Shown here: positions 10,065 through 20,690 of the stretch, piece after piece
Position numbering within the stretch: the stretch's first letter is position 1
Layout of the letters: each line of letters opens with the position of its first letter
NCBI GenBank assembly: GCA_963920575.1
Contig: OY986964.1
Coordinates: forward strand, 13,629,460-13,693,459
Direction of reading: 5' to 3'
Length of the DNA stretch: 64,000 bases
DNA from: Narthecium ossifragum
Lineage: Eukaryota > Streptophyta > Magnoliopsida > Dioscoreales > Nartheciaceae
Position numbers and translations under genes: made by a program
The notes under the pieces: generated by a model
What the model was told of the DNA's origin: nothing
Seen by the model: only the letters and a program-made list of their open reading frames with translations
Databases searched by the model: none

Positions 10065-11547
10065 GGTGGCGACCTTCTTAGAACCGGAAACGAATGTGTG
10101 GAAGGAGCTACCAAGGGCTATGTACCATTGGTTGGAGGTACTTCCTACATGTCGGGATGATGGGGTAATTTCGACACATTGGAGACACATTTGCAATGCC
10201 ACCGATGAGCTTAGGAAAAGACTCGTTTGGTCCTCGGGTGAACATAGCAAACTTAATGTCATGTTTGATGCTTGGTGTTCAGACCTTCCACTCTCAAGAT
10301 GACCGACCTCATTTAATGTCTTTGCCAGTTTGGAATCAGTTGAGGTGGGAGATGTAATGCATGGGGGAGAGTGGAACATAGAGACTATTTGTTTGGCCTT
10401 CCACCCCATATTTGTTGACATGGTGGTGTCCCGGGTGGTAAGGAGAGGCCGAAGCGACACATGTAGATGGCCATTCAACATCTCCGGCAAGGCATGCTCG
10501 GCATGGGCCTACTATGAGGAAAGTCATGATTCATTGGCTCGACACCGCTTGGACAAGGATGAGGATTGGACTCGACTTTGGCACTCTCAAGTTGGACCTC
10601 ATGTTTGTCATTTCCTTTCGCGGATAGCTCATCGGAAACTACCGGTAAGGGATTCCCTTTGGAGATTTGAGATTAATCTCAGAGAGGGATTGTCCCCATT
10701 ACAGCAGGGAGCCAGAAACTATCGACCATGTCCTCTTTGACTGCCCTTTCGCCATTACGGTGTTCTCATTGTTAGCGGAGAAGGAGGAATTCATATTACC
10801 TACTTGGGATCCAGGATCGATACTGGCAGCTGCTACAAGAGGTACAAAGTCAGTTAAATCCAAGAGAATTAAGGCTCTTTTGGGTGGTAATTATGGAAGG
10901 ACCGAAACACAATTGTTTTCGGGGAAGCAGGGGACACGACTGTAGCTATTGTTTGTAAAGCTAGGCACCTAGTGCAAGAGATTCATTCAAGGGGTGCTTC
11001 GAGCGGTCCGTAGGAGGTGTGCTCATCACTAGCTGGGTGCCGGGTTCTTCAGACGAATATCTCCTTTGCTCCTGATACAGGGGAGGAGGCTTGTGGAATA
11101 GTGGCACTCTCTAACTACAGCGAACCTTTATGGGCTGCGAGGAAACCAGTTTCGGTGGTGTCGGTGCTACAGGGAAAGATGATTGCTATGTTGGAAGCAT
11201 TGAGGTTGTTGTATTTGTATGGATTGAAGAGGCTGGTACTGGAAACCGATTCCTTGGTCGCCATTCAAATCCTAAATGGATTGAGAGGATGGCCTCTAAC
11301 ATTGGAAGGCTTAGCTAGGGAGATTTGATCATCTGTTTTGCATTTTGAATCTGTATTTTTCCTATATGTTCCTAGAGATTGTAATGCATTGGCTGATGCC
11401 ATAGCTCGGGCTTGTCGCCGGCTAGGGAGAGAGATTTCTTGGTCCAACGCTCAGGGGTCTACGCTACTTGACAGCCTGACCCATGACCGTTTGATGTAAT
11501 CCTATTTTGGTTCTTAGCCTTTCGGCTGATCTCATCAACAAAAAAAA
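10065..11547 (+). mobile_element. LINE 3' end (zf-RVT and RNase H domains), decayed
   Basis: In broken frames the sequence encodes the zf-RVT region of plant LINEs (VCHFLSRIAHRKLPVRDSLWR, then CPHYSREPETIDHVLFDCPFA). An RNase H domain follows (GIVALSNYSEPLWAARKP...LVLETDSLVAIQ...ALADAIARA). It ends in TCGGCTGATCTCATCAACA and a short A-run at 11540-11547, as LINE 3' ends do. The RT and endonuclease are missing. Frames shift at about 10320, 10740 and 11000. The left edge coincides with the LTR end at 10064. Confidence 0.8.
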
Positions 11548-11628
11548 TCATTAATACTTTTTTGGAAAATTTGATTTATTTTCCAACTTCATGATCTCGA
11601 TGATTGAATCGCGGAAACAATATTAAAC

Positions 11629-12870
11629 AGCATTTTTAAAAAATATTATTATTTTAATAAAAATATTATTAAAATATACATGTGGAGAAAATATTAATGG
11701 AGATATGTGAGGACCCATCCCTCCAAACCGGTCCGACCGCGTTAAGTCGAGAGTCTGGCTCTGTTGGCCTTGTTTCGCAATTGGGTTGATCACAAAGACC
11801 CCAAGGGCAATTTGGTAACTTGCGCATTGGCGGTCGGTTTTACACCCGTGTAGTGCACACACTGCCTTGCTTTGATGTATGTGATTGATTAGATCCTTAT
11901 AGGCGCTCTCGGTCGGAAAAGATCGAAACGGACAATCGATCGGCACTGTAGCAGGTCGGTTCGTCACTGTAGCAGGCAGGTCGGTTCGCACTATAACAGG
12001 TCGGTTTGAGCTTTATAAATACCCCCCTTCCCTTCGCGTCTTCTCTTCTTTCCTTTCCCTGTTTCCCGCGGCCCCTCCTTTCTCTCTTTTCTTCTTCTAC
12101 GGCGAGGCTTTGAGAGTTTGAGAGCTCCGGCGTTCCCCAGCGAGCTTGGAGGCGACGATGATGAGGAAGGAGCTGGTTTGATGGTGGTTTAGCCGCGGAT
12201 TAGTGTTAAGATAGAATTCTTCACCTATATCTTTGTTGAGGTGTTTTTGGTTATTTGATTAGTTATTTCTTTGTTTTCTTTGTGTTAGATACTGCTACTA
12301 TGGGTGTTTAGTAACCGTTCTAAGTTTTATTGGATTTTGTTTTGATTTATATATGATTTAATCATCTTCTTCCTATCTAATTTCTGGATATTCTAATTTA
12401 ATTAAACAACTATGTTTGAGCTTGACTACAGAGCTTTACGTGCATAATCTCAGTTGATCTTCAACACGAAAATTGTAGATCTCTGAGTTTGCTTTCAATT
12501 CTAGGTTGTTTTATATTTTTTGAGTTTATGTATGATTTTTGGTGAATAGATTAGGAACCCTCACGCCCGAACTAAATGGGTTTTTCTGGGTCGGGGTGTG
12601 ACAGGATACGCCTCTTTTGGCCACGTCAGCGCCACACTGGCGTAGCCTTTCATTATTTTTATCCCGCCGATGAAGACGTAACTAGAAGTTACGGCTTTGA
12701 CCTTTATCCCACGCAATGTGACCAAGTGCGGAGAAGAGAATGTTGAGTCCTTATAAGACGTGGTTCCAAGTTACGTCTTCACTGCAGTACCAACAACCAA
12801 CTTTTTTTTGTTAGTGGGTTCTATACTAAGTTACGTCTTACTATAGAACCAACAACAAACAATCACTCTG
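11629..12870. repeat. Left terminal inverted repeat and subterminal region of the large MULE
   Basis: The TIR is cut by a solo LTR (11706-12603). After it, GCCACGTCAGCGCCACACTGG and GAAGACGTAACT resume the match to the right end. The subterminal part (12680-12870) has the motif AAGTTACGTCTT at about 12770 and 12830 and a related GACGTAACTAGAAGTTACGG at 12674, which may be transposase-binding repeats. No gene was seen. Confidence 0.65.
11706..12603 (+). mobile_element. Solo LTR, short variant of the gypsy family
   Basis: 898 bp, starting TGTGAGGACCCATCCCTCC and ending GGGTCGGGGTGTGACA, like the termini of the 2.4 kb LTRs elsewhere in the window. It is flanked by AGATA (11701-11705) and GGATA (12604-12608), a 5-bp duplication with one change. 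The uninterrupted right TIR of the MULE reads GAGATA at this place, which fits insertion. TTTATAAATACCCC at about 12010 followed by a CT-rich tract looks like the TATA box and start region. Confidence 0.8.
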
Positions 12871-13094
12871 TTTTTATTTGCTACTCTGTGTACAAACATT
12901 CAACCAAACACAATACATTGATTACAAACAAAGCATCCCTGTCAATCTTCGTACCGAATACATTACACTCACCCCATTTATATCTAAACACAATTTTTAT
13001 ACAAATCAAAACCGTTTACATCAAACATCATTAACATTTTCAAATGGTCACAAATCATTAAGAAAAAAAAAACCAAAGTTACAATAGAAGACTA

Positions 13095-15250
13095 TCACCA
13101 CCTCCAAGTTTTTTGCTTCTTCTTCACTGCTATCTTTTTCTTTCTTGATGGTTCAGCCTCCCCTCCCCCCATCGTAGCACTGACATCGACATCATGTTCA
13201 ACATATGCCTCCGGTTCCTCCTCTGTCGTGCCAATGACTGGATATGATGATAGTATATCTTGAGATATCGGCATGTCATAGGAAGTAGTCTGCCCGGTAG
13301 TATATGCAAATCCTCCATCATTGAGTAAAATACCGGTGTAAAATGATCGACGAGCTCCTCCCCAAAACGGTCGCAGCACATCATATAACTCTCCTCAGCG
13401 GTGTCATACTGTTAGTGGTGAGTTAAGAATGTTTGGTTAGATTAACACAATATAAGAATTAATTATTAACGAATAAATTATATTTACTAGCTTCCATAGC
13501 ATATGTATGTTCGGCTGATAGGCCATCCTGTACTCCAATCCAGGCCTACTGACATACCGCCTGATGATCCCCCAATACCACTGCAAATATAACGTAGGAT
13601 CCTCACCATTGTCCACTGCACCGTCAATGATCCTTTGGTGCCGCTCCTCCCATTGGGTGATATACTGGTGATGCATAGTGACCCAGTCCGCAGTAACATT
13701 GCCCCCAACGACTTGCACGTGATAGTCTCTCTGTCACCGGAAGCGGTATCTCAAGTCGCAGGTTAAACTGCCACGTCACCCATTGTACATGGTTCATCTC
13801 GACAACATCAAAGAAGATGACCGGCACATGACTCCTCCAGACAGCAAATCCCACAGTGCAAAGGGACGGTAATTGTACTAGACGCTGCGGTGTATATGGA
13901 TATCATATAACCTACAATTTTAAAATACGAAGTCGGTTAGATCACATCAGCATTAAAGTAGGTAACAAAATCTTGGATCATGAGCAATAATACATGGGAT
14001 GTCAACTGCCTATCCAACTGCTCTCGGTAGTAGGCTAGGTAACGGCCATACGGGTTCCCTCTACCGCTGTGTGGTGTTGTCCACCTGCATTGCACATAAA
14101 GAGTTAGATGCGAATGCTAACCAAACTTTAAAAATTATTTGAAAAAATCAAGAGTTCATACTGAATTGCCAAGAGGCCTTCAAGGATACACAAATCACAC
14201 TCCTGAGTTTGCTCTTGGGTAGCTAGCGGTCGTTGTGGCATTAGTTCAAGCCACCCCATATGGAGGTGTTCCCATGACCATACCTGTGAAAACAACTCCA
14301 TATTAGGTATAATATAAAATATTTAAAGCAACTAAATATAATATATAAATCATAAATCACCTGTAGCAGGTAAAGGCATCCAGAGATCTCATGCTTTCCT
14401 CTTTGTCAAGCTTTACATAGCTCCCGAAAGAGATTTGCTAGGCAGACCGCCCCCCAAGTCATGCAACAAAGGCAGGTACTTCATATGTACCTACAATTGA
14501 AAGACAATGTTAGTTGATCTAATAGATCGATAAATAAAATATAAATAGGCAATTGTACTTACCCTGGAACCACTCATGTCTGAAACTACTAAACAACCCA
14601 ACACATATAGCCTGATATACAAGTAGATCCGTGGCATCTGGTCCAATATGTCCAAAAGTAGCGCGTAGCCAAGACAACTCAAGCATAGTCAGTTAGCCCT
14701 CCGTGGGTACAACACCGAGCAACTCCAAGCATATGTCGTTCCAAATGCATGACGTGCTGCTCCCTGAAACTACCGGCCCATCAACATGTAAACCCATCAG
14801 TATCCTAATATCCTGCAATGTGATCGTCATTTCCCGGTTGCGGAAGTGGAAATTAGCGGTCTCTGGTCGCTATCACTCCACTAGTGTTGTAATCAAACAC
14901 CAATCAAGCCGAATCGGCAGCAGTCTACTAATAACATAAAACCCCAAACGCCGAAGCAAGTCTATCTGACACTCATCCACAATCGACAAAAACTGTAAAC
15001 GCTGTGAGTGCTCTGTACACTTAAGGCTGAGGTCATCGTCATCCTGTATGCAAAACATAACTTTTAGCAATGAAAATACAAATATTAAAATATTAAACTT
15101 AATAACAATAATTTTTCTGTATTTAACATTTATCTGTTCATCCCAAACCGCTGCGGTGTGGTGCTTGTCATGGTCCCAAAGTACGTCCGGAGAAATCGGA
15201 CCAGGCTCACCCTCGTACGGCCTCGGGTCAAAGGCCCTCATGTAAGCCAT
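13095..15250 (-). pseudogene. Plant mobile domain (PMD) gene 1, decayed, multi-exon
   Basis: Minus-strand pieces spell a PMD protein of the MAIN/MAIL1-like class. In order they are: MAYMRAFDPRPYEGEP...AAVWDEQ; a piece after an acceptor at about 15045 (LGFYVISRLLPIRLDWCLITTLVE then RPETANFHF and MTITLQDI); CLANLFRELCK; WSWEHLHMGWLELMPQRP; PYGRYLAYYREQLDRQ; and AVWRSHVPVIFFDVVEMNHVQW to HMLWKL. Defects include two adjacent stops where RW is expected before RPET (about 14870), a stop in the third piece, a missing GT donor after WDEQ (CAG followed by ATAAAT) and a frame change in the last exon. It lies inside the left end of the large MULE, tail towards the TIR. Confidence 0.72.
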
Positions 15251-15369
15251 CTCGAGCTGTTGAAACCAGTTTCGTCTGCGCCCTAATTTTATAACATTTA
15301 TGAAATTACATTAAATTCAGAAATCTGATTAAATAATATATTCAGATTCTCTGACCAAAACCCGATTAA

Positions 15370-15780
15370 CCCGACCTGGTTCTGACGGCATCCTACATGA
15401 ACCAAAGGTTTAAAGGGCATTTTGGTAATCTCAACCCGCCAGGAATATTTATGGAATTATGATAAAATATGTACTCTGCATATTTTTCATCAACCTTTAG
15501 GGAATTTTAAGCCCACTCAAACCAGAAAAATCTAAAGATATTCCCCAAATCATCCATCCCAAGGGCATTTTGGGAATTCTGACAAAATACATGATCGGAC
15601 TTCCTACAACATCTAAGAAATACCCCTGCATAGCATCTTACACAAACCACAAGCATGGAAGGAATTTTGATAACTTTGACCTTTTAAAGGGTATTTTGGC
15701 CATCAGCCCCCAAGGGGTATTTTGGTCATTTTTTACCTCGACCATTAACCTTGGGTAAATTGGTCATTTCAAACTCTCAT
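15370..15780. repeat. Left arm of a degenerate inverted repeat (partner 17700-18020)
   Basis: Contains CCCAAGGGCATTTTGGGAATT and AGCCCCCAAGGGGTATTTTGG. The reverse complement of 17700-18020 contains the same motifs in the same order (CCCAAGGGCGTGTTGGGAATT, AGCCCCCAAGGGGTATTTTGG). Between the arms is a minus-oriented LTR-like block. No gene was seen. Confidence 0.55.
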
Positions 15781-17690
15781 TGTTGCGCCCCGACTCGCGA
15801 AAGCCCAACCAGGCCTGGGACGCGAACCGGGACCTAACTAACTACGCAAATTATGACGAGGGTTCGCTCTAACCTATTGGTCTCCCTAAGCAATTCATTA
15901 AACACCCTCAATTAACAATTCTAACACCAACAGAAACCTGAAACTCAAGATTACAATTCCAAAGTACAAGTCTACATGTTCGCGAATAAAACGTCGATCT
16001 CGTTGGGACGAGACCTCTATTTTATTTCCGAGCAAATCATATTTAAATTTCATATCAGGAAATTATAGACACCACACCCCTGGATCTGCCGATCGCCAAG
16101 TCGACAGATCCATCATTTACATCCCCGTAGGGAACACCTCCGATTCTAAATCCAATAAAATAAACATTTTTATAATAAAAGAAAAGAAATGCATCACATG
16201 AGGCCTTAGACCACCTTCATTGCCATACACGCCAGTCCTGCCGCAGGGGCTTCAAATCAGCTGGACTTGGGAGCGTTGTCGTGCAAATATTTAAGAACGT
16301 CGTCCAAACAAGATCCAACCTCTGCTGTCGTTGATGAAGTTGGTTTGGAACTGGGGAACACACCAGCTTGAACAGAAGATTATGGTGGCTGGAGCTTGAG
16401 GACGCCGGCTTAAAGGGTTGAGAGCGCTGGGTTTGGACTTCGCTGCCTGCGGGGATGTAGCCGGAGCAGAGGAAGTCAGTGGCTGGAGTACAAGGGCATC
16501 GGCTGGGAACTTGGGGACGTTGGCTGGAGACTTAGAGACGTTGGCTGGAAACAGAGAACAAAACAGGGGAGAGGAGCTTGTCTTCAAAGCCGCCGGGAGA
16601 GAGAGAGAGAGAGCCTTCTCCGTCGCTGGCGAGGAACTAAGCTAGAGAAACCTGGCTGGAGGTCCAAGCCGCAGATGATGAGCAAGAGAGCGAAGGTTGA
16701 GCCGCAGGATCGACGGGCCTTCTACAGCGTCTACCCAGAGACGCGAGCGTCTCAATGGGTTCCGGCTGTGTTGGCTGGATGTACGTCGTCCGGTGGTGCG
16801 CAACCTTGGAACCTCACCATGACCTCTTCATCTTCAACCCTCTTCCTCAGTTTCTTCTTTCACTTCTTCTTCGATTTCTTCAACCCGCTTCTTCTTCAGC
16901 CAAGCTTCAATGTCTTCAGCCTCTTTTACTAGCCTACAGCCCGTTCTTCAACCCAGCTTAGATCAATCTCAGACCATTCAGAACCCAGCTTCGATCCGGC
17001 TCAGACCAGCCTTCCAGTATTCTTCCACCCAGCTTAGATCAAGCTTCAACGCCTTCAGATCGTTTAGAACCTCTTCAGCCTCTTCAACAGCTTTGAGCCA
17101 AGCTTCGACGCCTTCAGCCAAGACCAGCCTTCAGCTTTCTCCAACCCAGCTCCGACCAGCCCTGACTTCAACCCATGCCTCCTCTATTTATAGGCACGAG
17201 AGGCGTACGTCCTCTCATGGAATGAGATCATGGATCCCTTAATCAGGGGTGTTAATCACGTTAAGATGCTGATCAGGGTCCCTAATCAAAGGGATGCTGA
17301 TTGCCTTGATGCTGATCCTTTTTATATAAGGATATCTAACGTGCATACCAGCTGTGCTTTGCTATTGATTTTATTATTTATTTATTTATTTATTTATTTT
17401 TAATATGGTATGGGATGAGTGAGGCTGGTTTATATATAATTTTTCGTGTATATATGGTATGGACGTGTATAAGGACGACCAAACATGCAGCCCATGGAGC
17501 TTTGCTGATTTTTTGTCTTGGCGGATTTTTCTTTTGAAGTTCGAAAATGATGTTCGAATTTCAAATTTACCATGATTTGAATATTTTTCTCATGTCCATT
17601 ACTGTTTGAATATTTGTCCAAATTTAATAAACCATCTGTGAATATTTATTCCCGTACAGAATATTTATCTGAATTCTGAATATTTACCGG
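15781..17690 (-). mobile_element. LTR-like sequence in minus orientation (divergent gypsy LTR)
   Basis: It begins at 15781 with TGTTGCGCCCCGACTCGCG, the reverse complement of the usual LTR end (GGGTCGGGGCGCGACA), and the next ~130 bases follow the minus LTR at 39085. Further in, it diverges. A minus-strand TATA-like CTATAAATAGAGG at about 17190 would place the start of transcription there, with U5 at the left. ATTTACATCCCCGTAGGGAA (about 16117) recurs in reverse complement near 34010. The right border is not defined. A run of TTTA repeats lies at 17368-17400. Confidence 0.5.
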
Positions 17691-17699
17691 GATTTTACC

Positions 17700-18020
17700 A
17701 AAACATCCTCAGTGGTCGTATATGTCAGACCAAAATATTTTGAGGGTGGAATGGTTAATTTTCAGACAATTATACCCTGAGGGTGTGAATTGCCCAAAAT
17801 ACCCCTTGGGGGCTAGCTGTTATAGTAAAATTACCAGAAAACCCCTGCGTTCATATGGCTTATTTAGGGTGCCGTCAAAGCCAGGCAGGGTTGTTGTAAA
17901 ATGTAATGGGAAGTCCAGGCCTGTATTTTGGCCCAAATTCCCAACACGCCCTTGGGCGGGTGAATTTACCCAAACGTCCCTGGATGCCCTCGAAGTCAGG
18001 ACAAGGATTTATCGGACATT
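17700..18020. repeat. Right arm of the degenerate inverted repeat
   Basis: Reverse-complement partner of 15370-15780; see there. It contains CCAAAATACCCCTTGGGGGC at about 17790 and a frame-free, AT-mixed remainder. Confidence 0.5.
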
Positions 18021-18094
18021 TGAAATATGTTTTAAGCTTGCTTGTATCTATATGATGTTATTTTGACTCAAACAAACAGTGGTTATTGCGACCT

Positions 18095-18905
18095 TTTGGC
18101 CTAGCCAAAGTTGATGTCAACACTACAAAACCTCAAAGAGGGGAAATCAGTTACAATATTTATGCACTCCCATAGGAGGCTAGCTAAACAAGGGTTGAAG
18201 AAACAGAACGATCACCGCTCCTCAAACTCCGTCAGGCGCCGCTGCCCCGCCAACCAACTTCCTGGTAGGGGCCACCGAAGAGGAGCTAACGCCTGCACCT
18301 GCAAAACGCCGCCCGGGTAGGAGTGAGCAACTAAGCTCAGCAGGGAAACTACACTACCACTCACAAAAGGAAGAGAGAAACGCAACAGTGTCGCCCTCTA
18401 GCAAGGTCTGGGTGTACACAGGGGTCCCATAACCCCACCGAATGTCCCTGAACGCAGGAAACCAACACTGCTGGCAGGAAATGACACCGCTGAGTAGGCA
18501 CATGCTCTACTAAAGAGTCGTGAATCACCGGACACCGGCTACACCTCACCACCCGGCTCGAGGCCGACAGGACCTCTAAATCATGATCAACAGGTGTTCA
18601 AGTCATCTAGGCCTATCATCGAAATCGACGGAACACCACCATTCAAACCTGGACCAAGCTACCCATCCCCGATCCTAAAGCTTAATCCGATCTTCCAAGC
18701 CTCGGGACGGCGATACCACAGATCGCCCACGCCCTAACCTTATGCAGCTAATGCATAACCAGATGCATGCTATGAACACACGCATGAAAGCATATAAGCA
18801 TGCAACATATGTGACGATTAAATAAACAAGGTCTGAGCTCGGCACCCTGCCGGCCCAGGGTGGTGAACAGATAATACAAGCCAAGGGACTGCTGTAGTGG
18901 TAACT
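18095..18905 (-). mobile_element. Truncated gypsy LTR fragment, minus orientation
   Basis: Follows 39250-40010, the minus-oriented solo LTR, including CTCCCATAGGAGGCTAGCTAAAC, the GCACCTGCAAAAC segment, GGGGTCCCATAACCCCACCG and the GACTGCTGTAGTGGTAACTCC end. The match stops abruptly at about 18905, exactly where a 30-bp inverted repeat begins. Both LTR termini are missing. Confidence 0.75.
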
Positions 18906-18906
18906 C

Positions 18907-18980
18907 CACCAACTACATCCAGTCCACAAATAGACAGCATGTTGTTATGTTGTCTATTTGTGGACTGGATGTAGTTGGTG
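18907..18980. repeat. Perfect 30-bp inverted repeat with 14-base spacer
   Basis: CACCAACTACATCCAGTCCA and the rest of the arm (18907-18936) is the exact reverse complement of 18951-18980. The right arm is transposase coding sequence (frame SICGLDVVGV); the left arm is an inverted copy of it joined to the LTR fragment. This looks like a fold-back repair junction. Confidence 0.9.
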
Positions 18981-20690
18981 TGACATTGACAGAAATGACA
19001 TTCTCTGCTGCCTTTGTATACATGGAGTTTGAGAGGAAAGGTAATTTCGTATGGGCGCTGCATGTGCTTAGGTCGTTGTTGGAAGGATGCTCAATGCCAC
19101 ATGTTATACTGACAGATAGAGATTTGGCTTCTATGAATGCTATCGAGTTGGTATTTCCAGAATAAAAAAGGATGCTATGTAGATGGCATATCCAAAAGTG
19201 TGTTGAGCTTAGCTGCAGAAAGAATTTTTCAACAGTAGAGATGGCTGCCTCTTTCATGACATTATGGCAAGCAGTTGTATATTCAAGCAGTGTGCATGAG
19301 TATAATACAAACTTGTGTACTCTGCTTAACATGTTTTTTAGAGACAAGGATGCCACTGAATATGTCCAAAAGACATGGCTCGATCACTACAAAGAAGATT
19401 TTGTAAGCGCTTGGGTCGATGACTACATGCATTTTGGGAATTATACCACAAATAGGGTTGAAAGTGCACATTCTAAGTTGAAGAAGCATCTTGGCTCGTC
19501 TAATTGTGGTTTTGACACATCGTGGTCCACCATCCACTCTTTGCTCGAGCTCCAACATTGTGCGATAAAAGCTTCATTCGAGAAGAGCAAGCACATTGCG
19601 CAACACAACTTTAGGCCAGAAGTCTTCAGAGAACTTCGAGGGTTCATTTCAAAGAGTGCACTCACCATTGTTCATAATGAATCATTAAATGCCGATTGTA
19701 CTGGTCAAGATGAGAGCGCATGTGCTCGTGTGGTACGCCACACCCATGACCTTCCTTGTGCCCATATGATTGCCAGATACAAACTGGAGGAATGCCCTAT
19801 ACCCTTGATGTGCATACATCCACGGTGGCGTAAACTTGACATATCGGCAACAAAAGTCGATGTCCCCCTCGAGCTGAAGTTTAGACAAGAGCTGGAGCTC
19901 TTGTATGCAAAATTCATAGCGCAAGATGCCATAGGGAGAATGCAATTGCTAAGAAAATTAATGGAGCTAAACGAACCTGCATCATCTTATGTTCTTGAGC
20001 CAGAAGTGAAGATGACAACTCGTGGTAGGCCCAGTGTGAAAGAAAAGAAGCAGATGAACTCAACACGACGTGGCCCGTCTGCTTTTGAGTGTGGACCTTC
20101 TTTTAAAGACAGTAATGATATGCCCATTGAAGTGAGTCCTATATCTTCCAAGAAACCAAGGGCAAAGAAGGGTACAAAGATAGACGATAAAGTATACGAA
20201 ATATGTGATACAAAATCGTATTATATGCTACAGTTTCCAGAGGGGCTGAGAGATTATATACTGTATGTTAAAGATGTCCTTGCATACGGTAATTGCGGCT
20301 TTAGAGATATAGCTGGTCTACTGGGATTTGGCGAGGATGGATGGGCTGAAATCAGGAAGGGTCTTATCTTTGAGCTGCGTGCTCACTATGATGGCTATGT
20401 CTCATTGTATGGTGGACCGGATCGGGTTGCAGACGTCATGTACTCGTTATCATTTTTTGAAAATGGCCCCGCATATGATCGGTAGATGACGATGCCAGAT
20501 ATGGGTTATCTTATAGCCTCACACTACTCCGTCGTTTTGCTTAGTATATCTGCCAGGCAGTGTTTGACATTTTTGCCACTTTGGACCGCGCCGCCCCCGA
20601 AGGCCGCACGGAGGATCATCACGATCGGGTTTGTTAATGAAAACCACTTTATACAGCTGCACATGAAGTCTGGTTGTCCAATGGTGCCTG
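18947..20690 (+). pseudogene. MULE transposase with OTU-like C-terminal domain (broken)
   Basis: A single frame with two nonsense codons. The start is truncated at the hairpin. LDVVGVTLTEMTFSAAFVYME, then VILTDRDLASMNAIE and MLCRWHIQKC, are the MULE transposase domain; the TDRD aspartate is present. A SWIM-type zinc finger follows (ACARVVRHTHDLPCAH), whose first C-x-C has become C-A-R. From about 20270 the frame VLAYGNCGFRDIAGLLG to [10 protein letters not shown] is an OTU-like cysteine protease fold: the GNC cysteine and the NHF histidine remain, but the usual Asp of DGNC is Tyr. Stops are TAA at 19163-19165 and TAG at 20483-20485 (where W is expected before MTMPDMG). Transposase-OTU fusions are known among plant MULE proteins. 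Confidence 0.8.
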
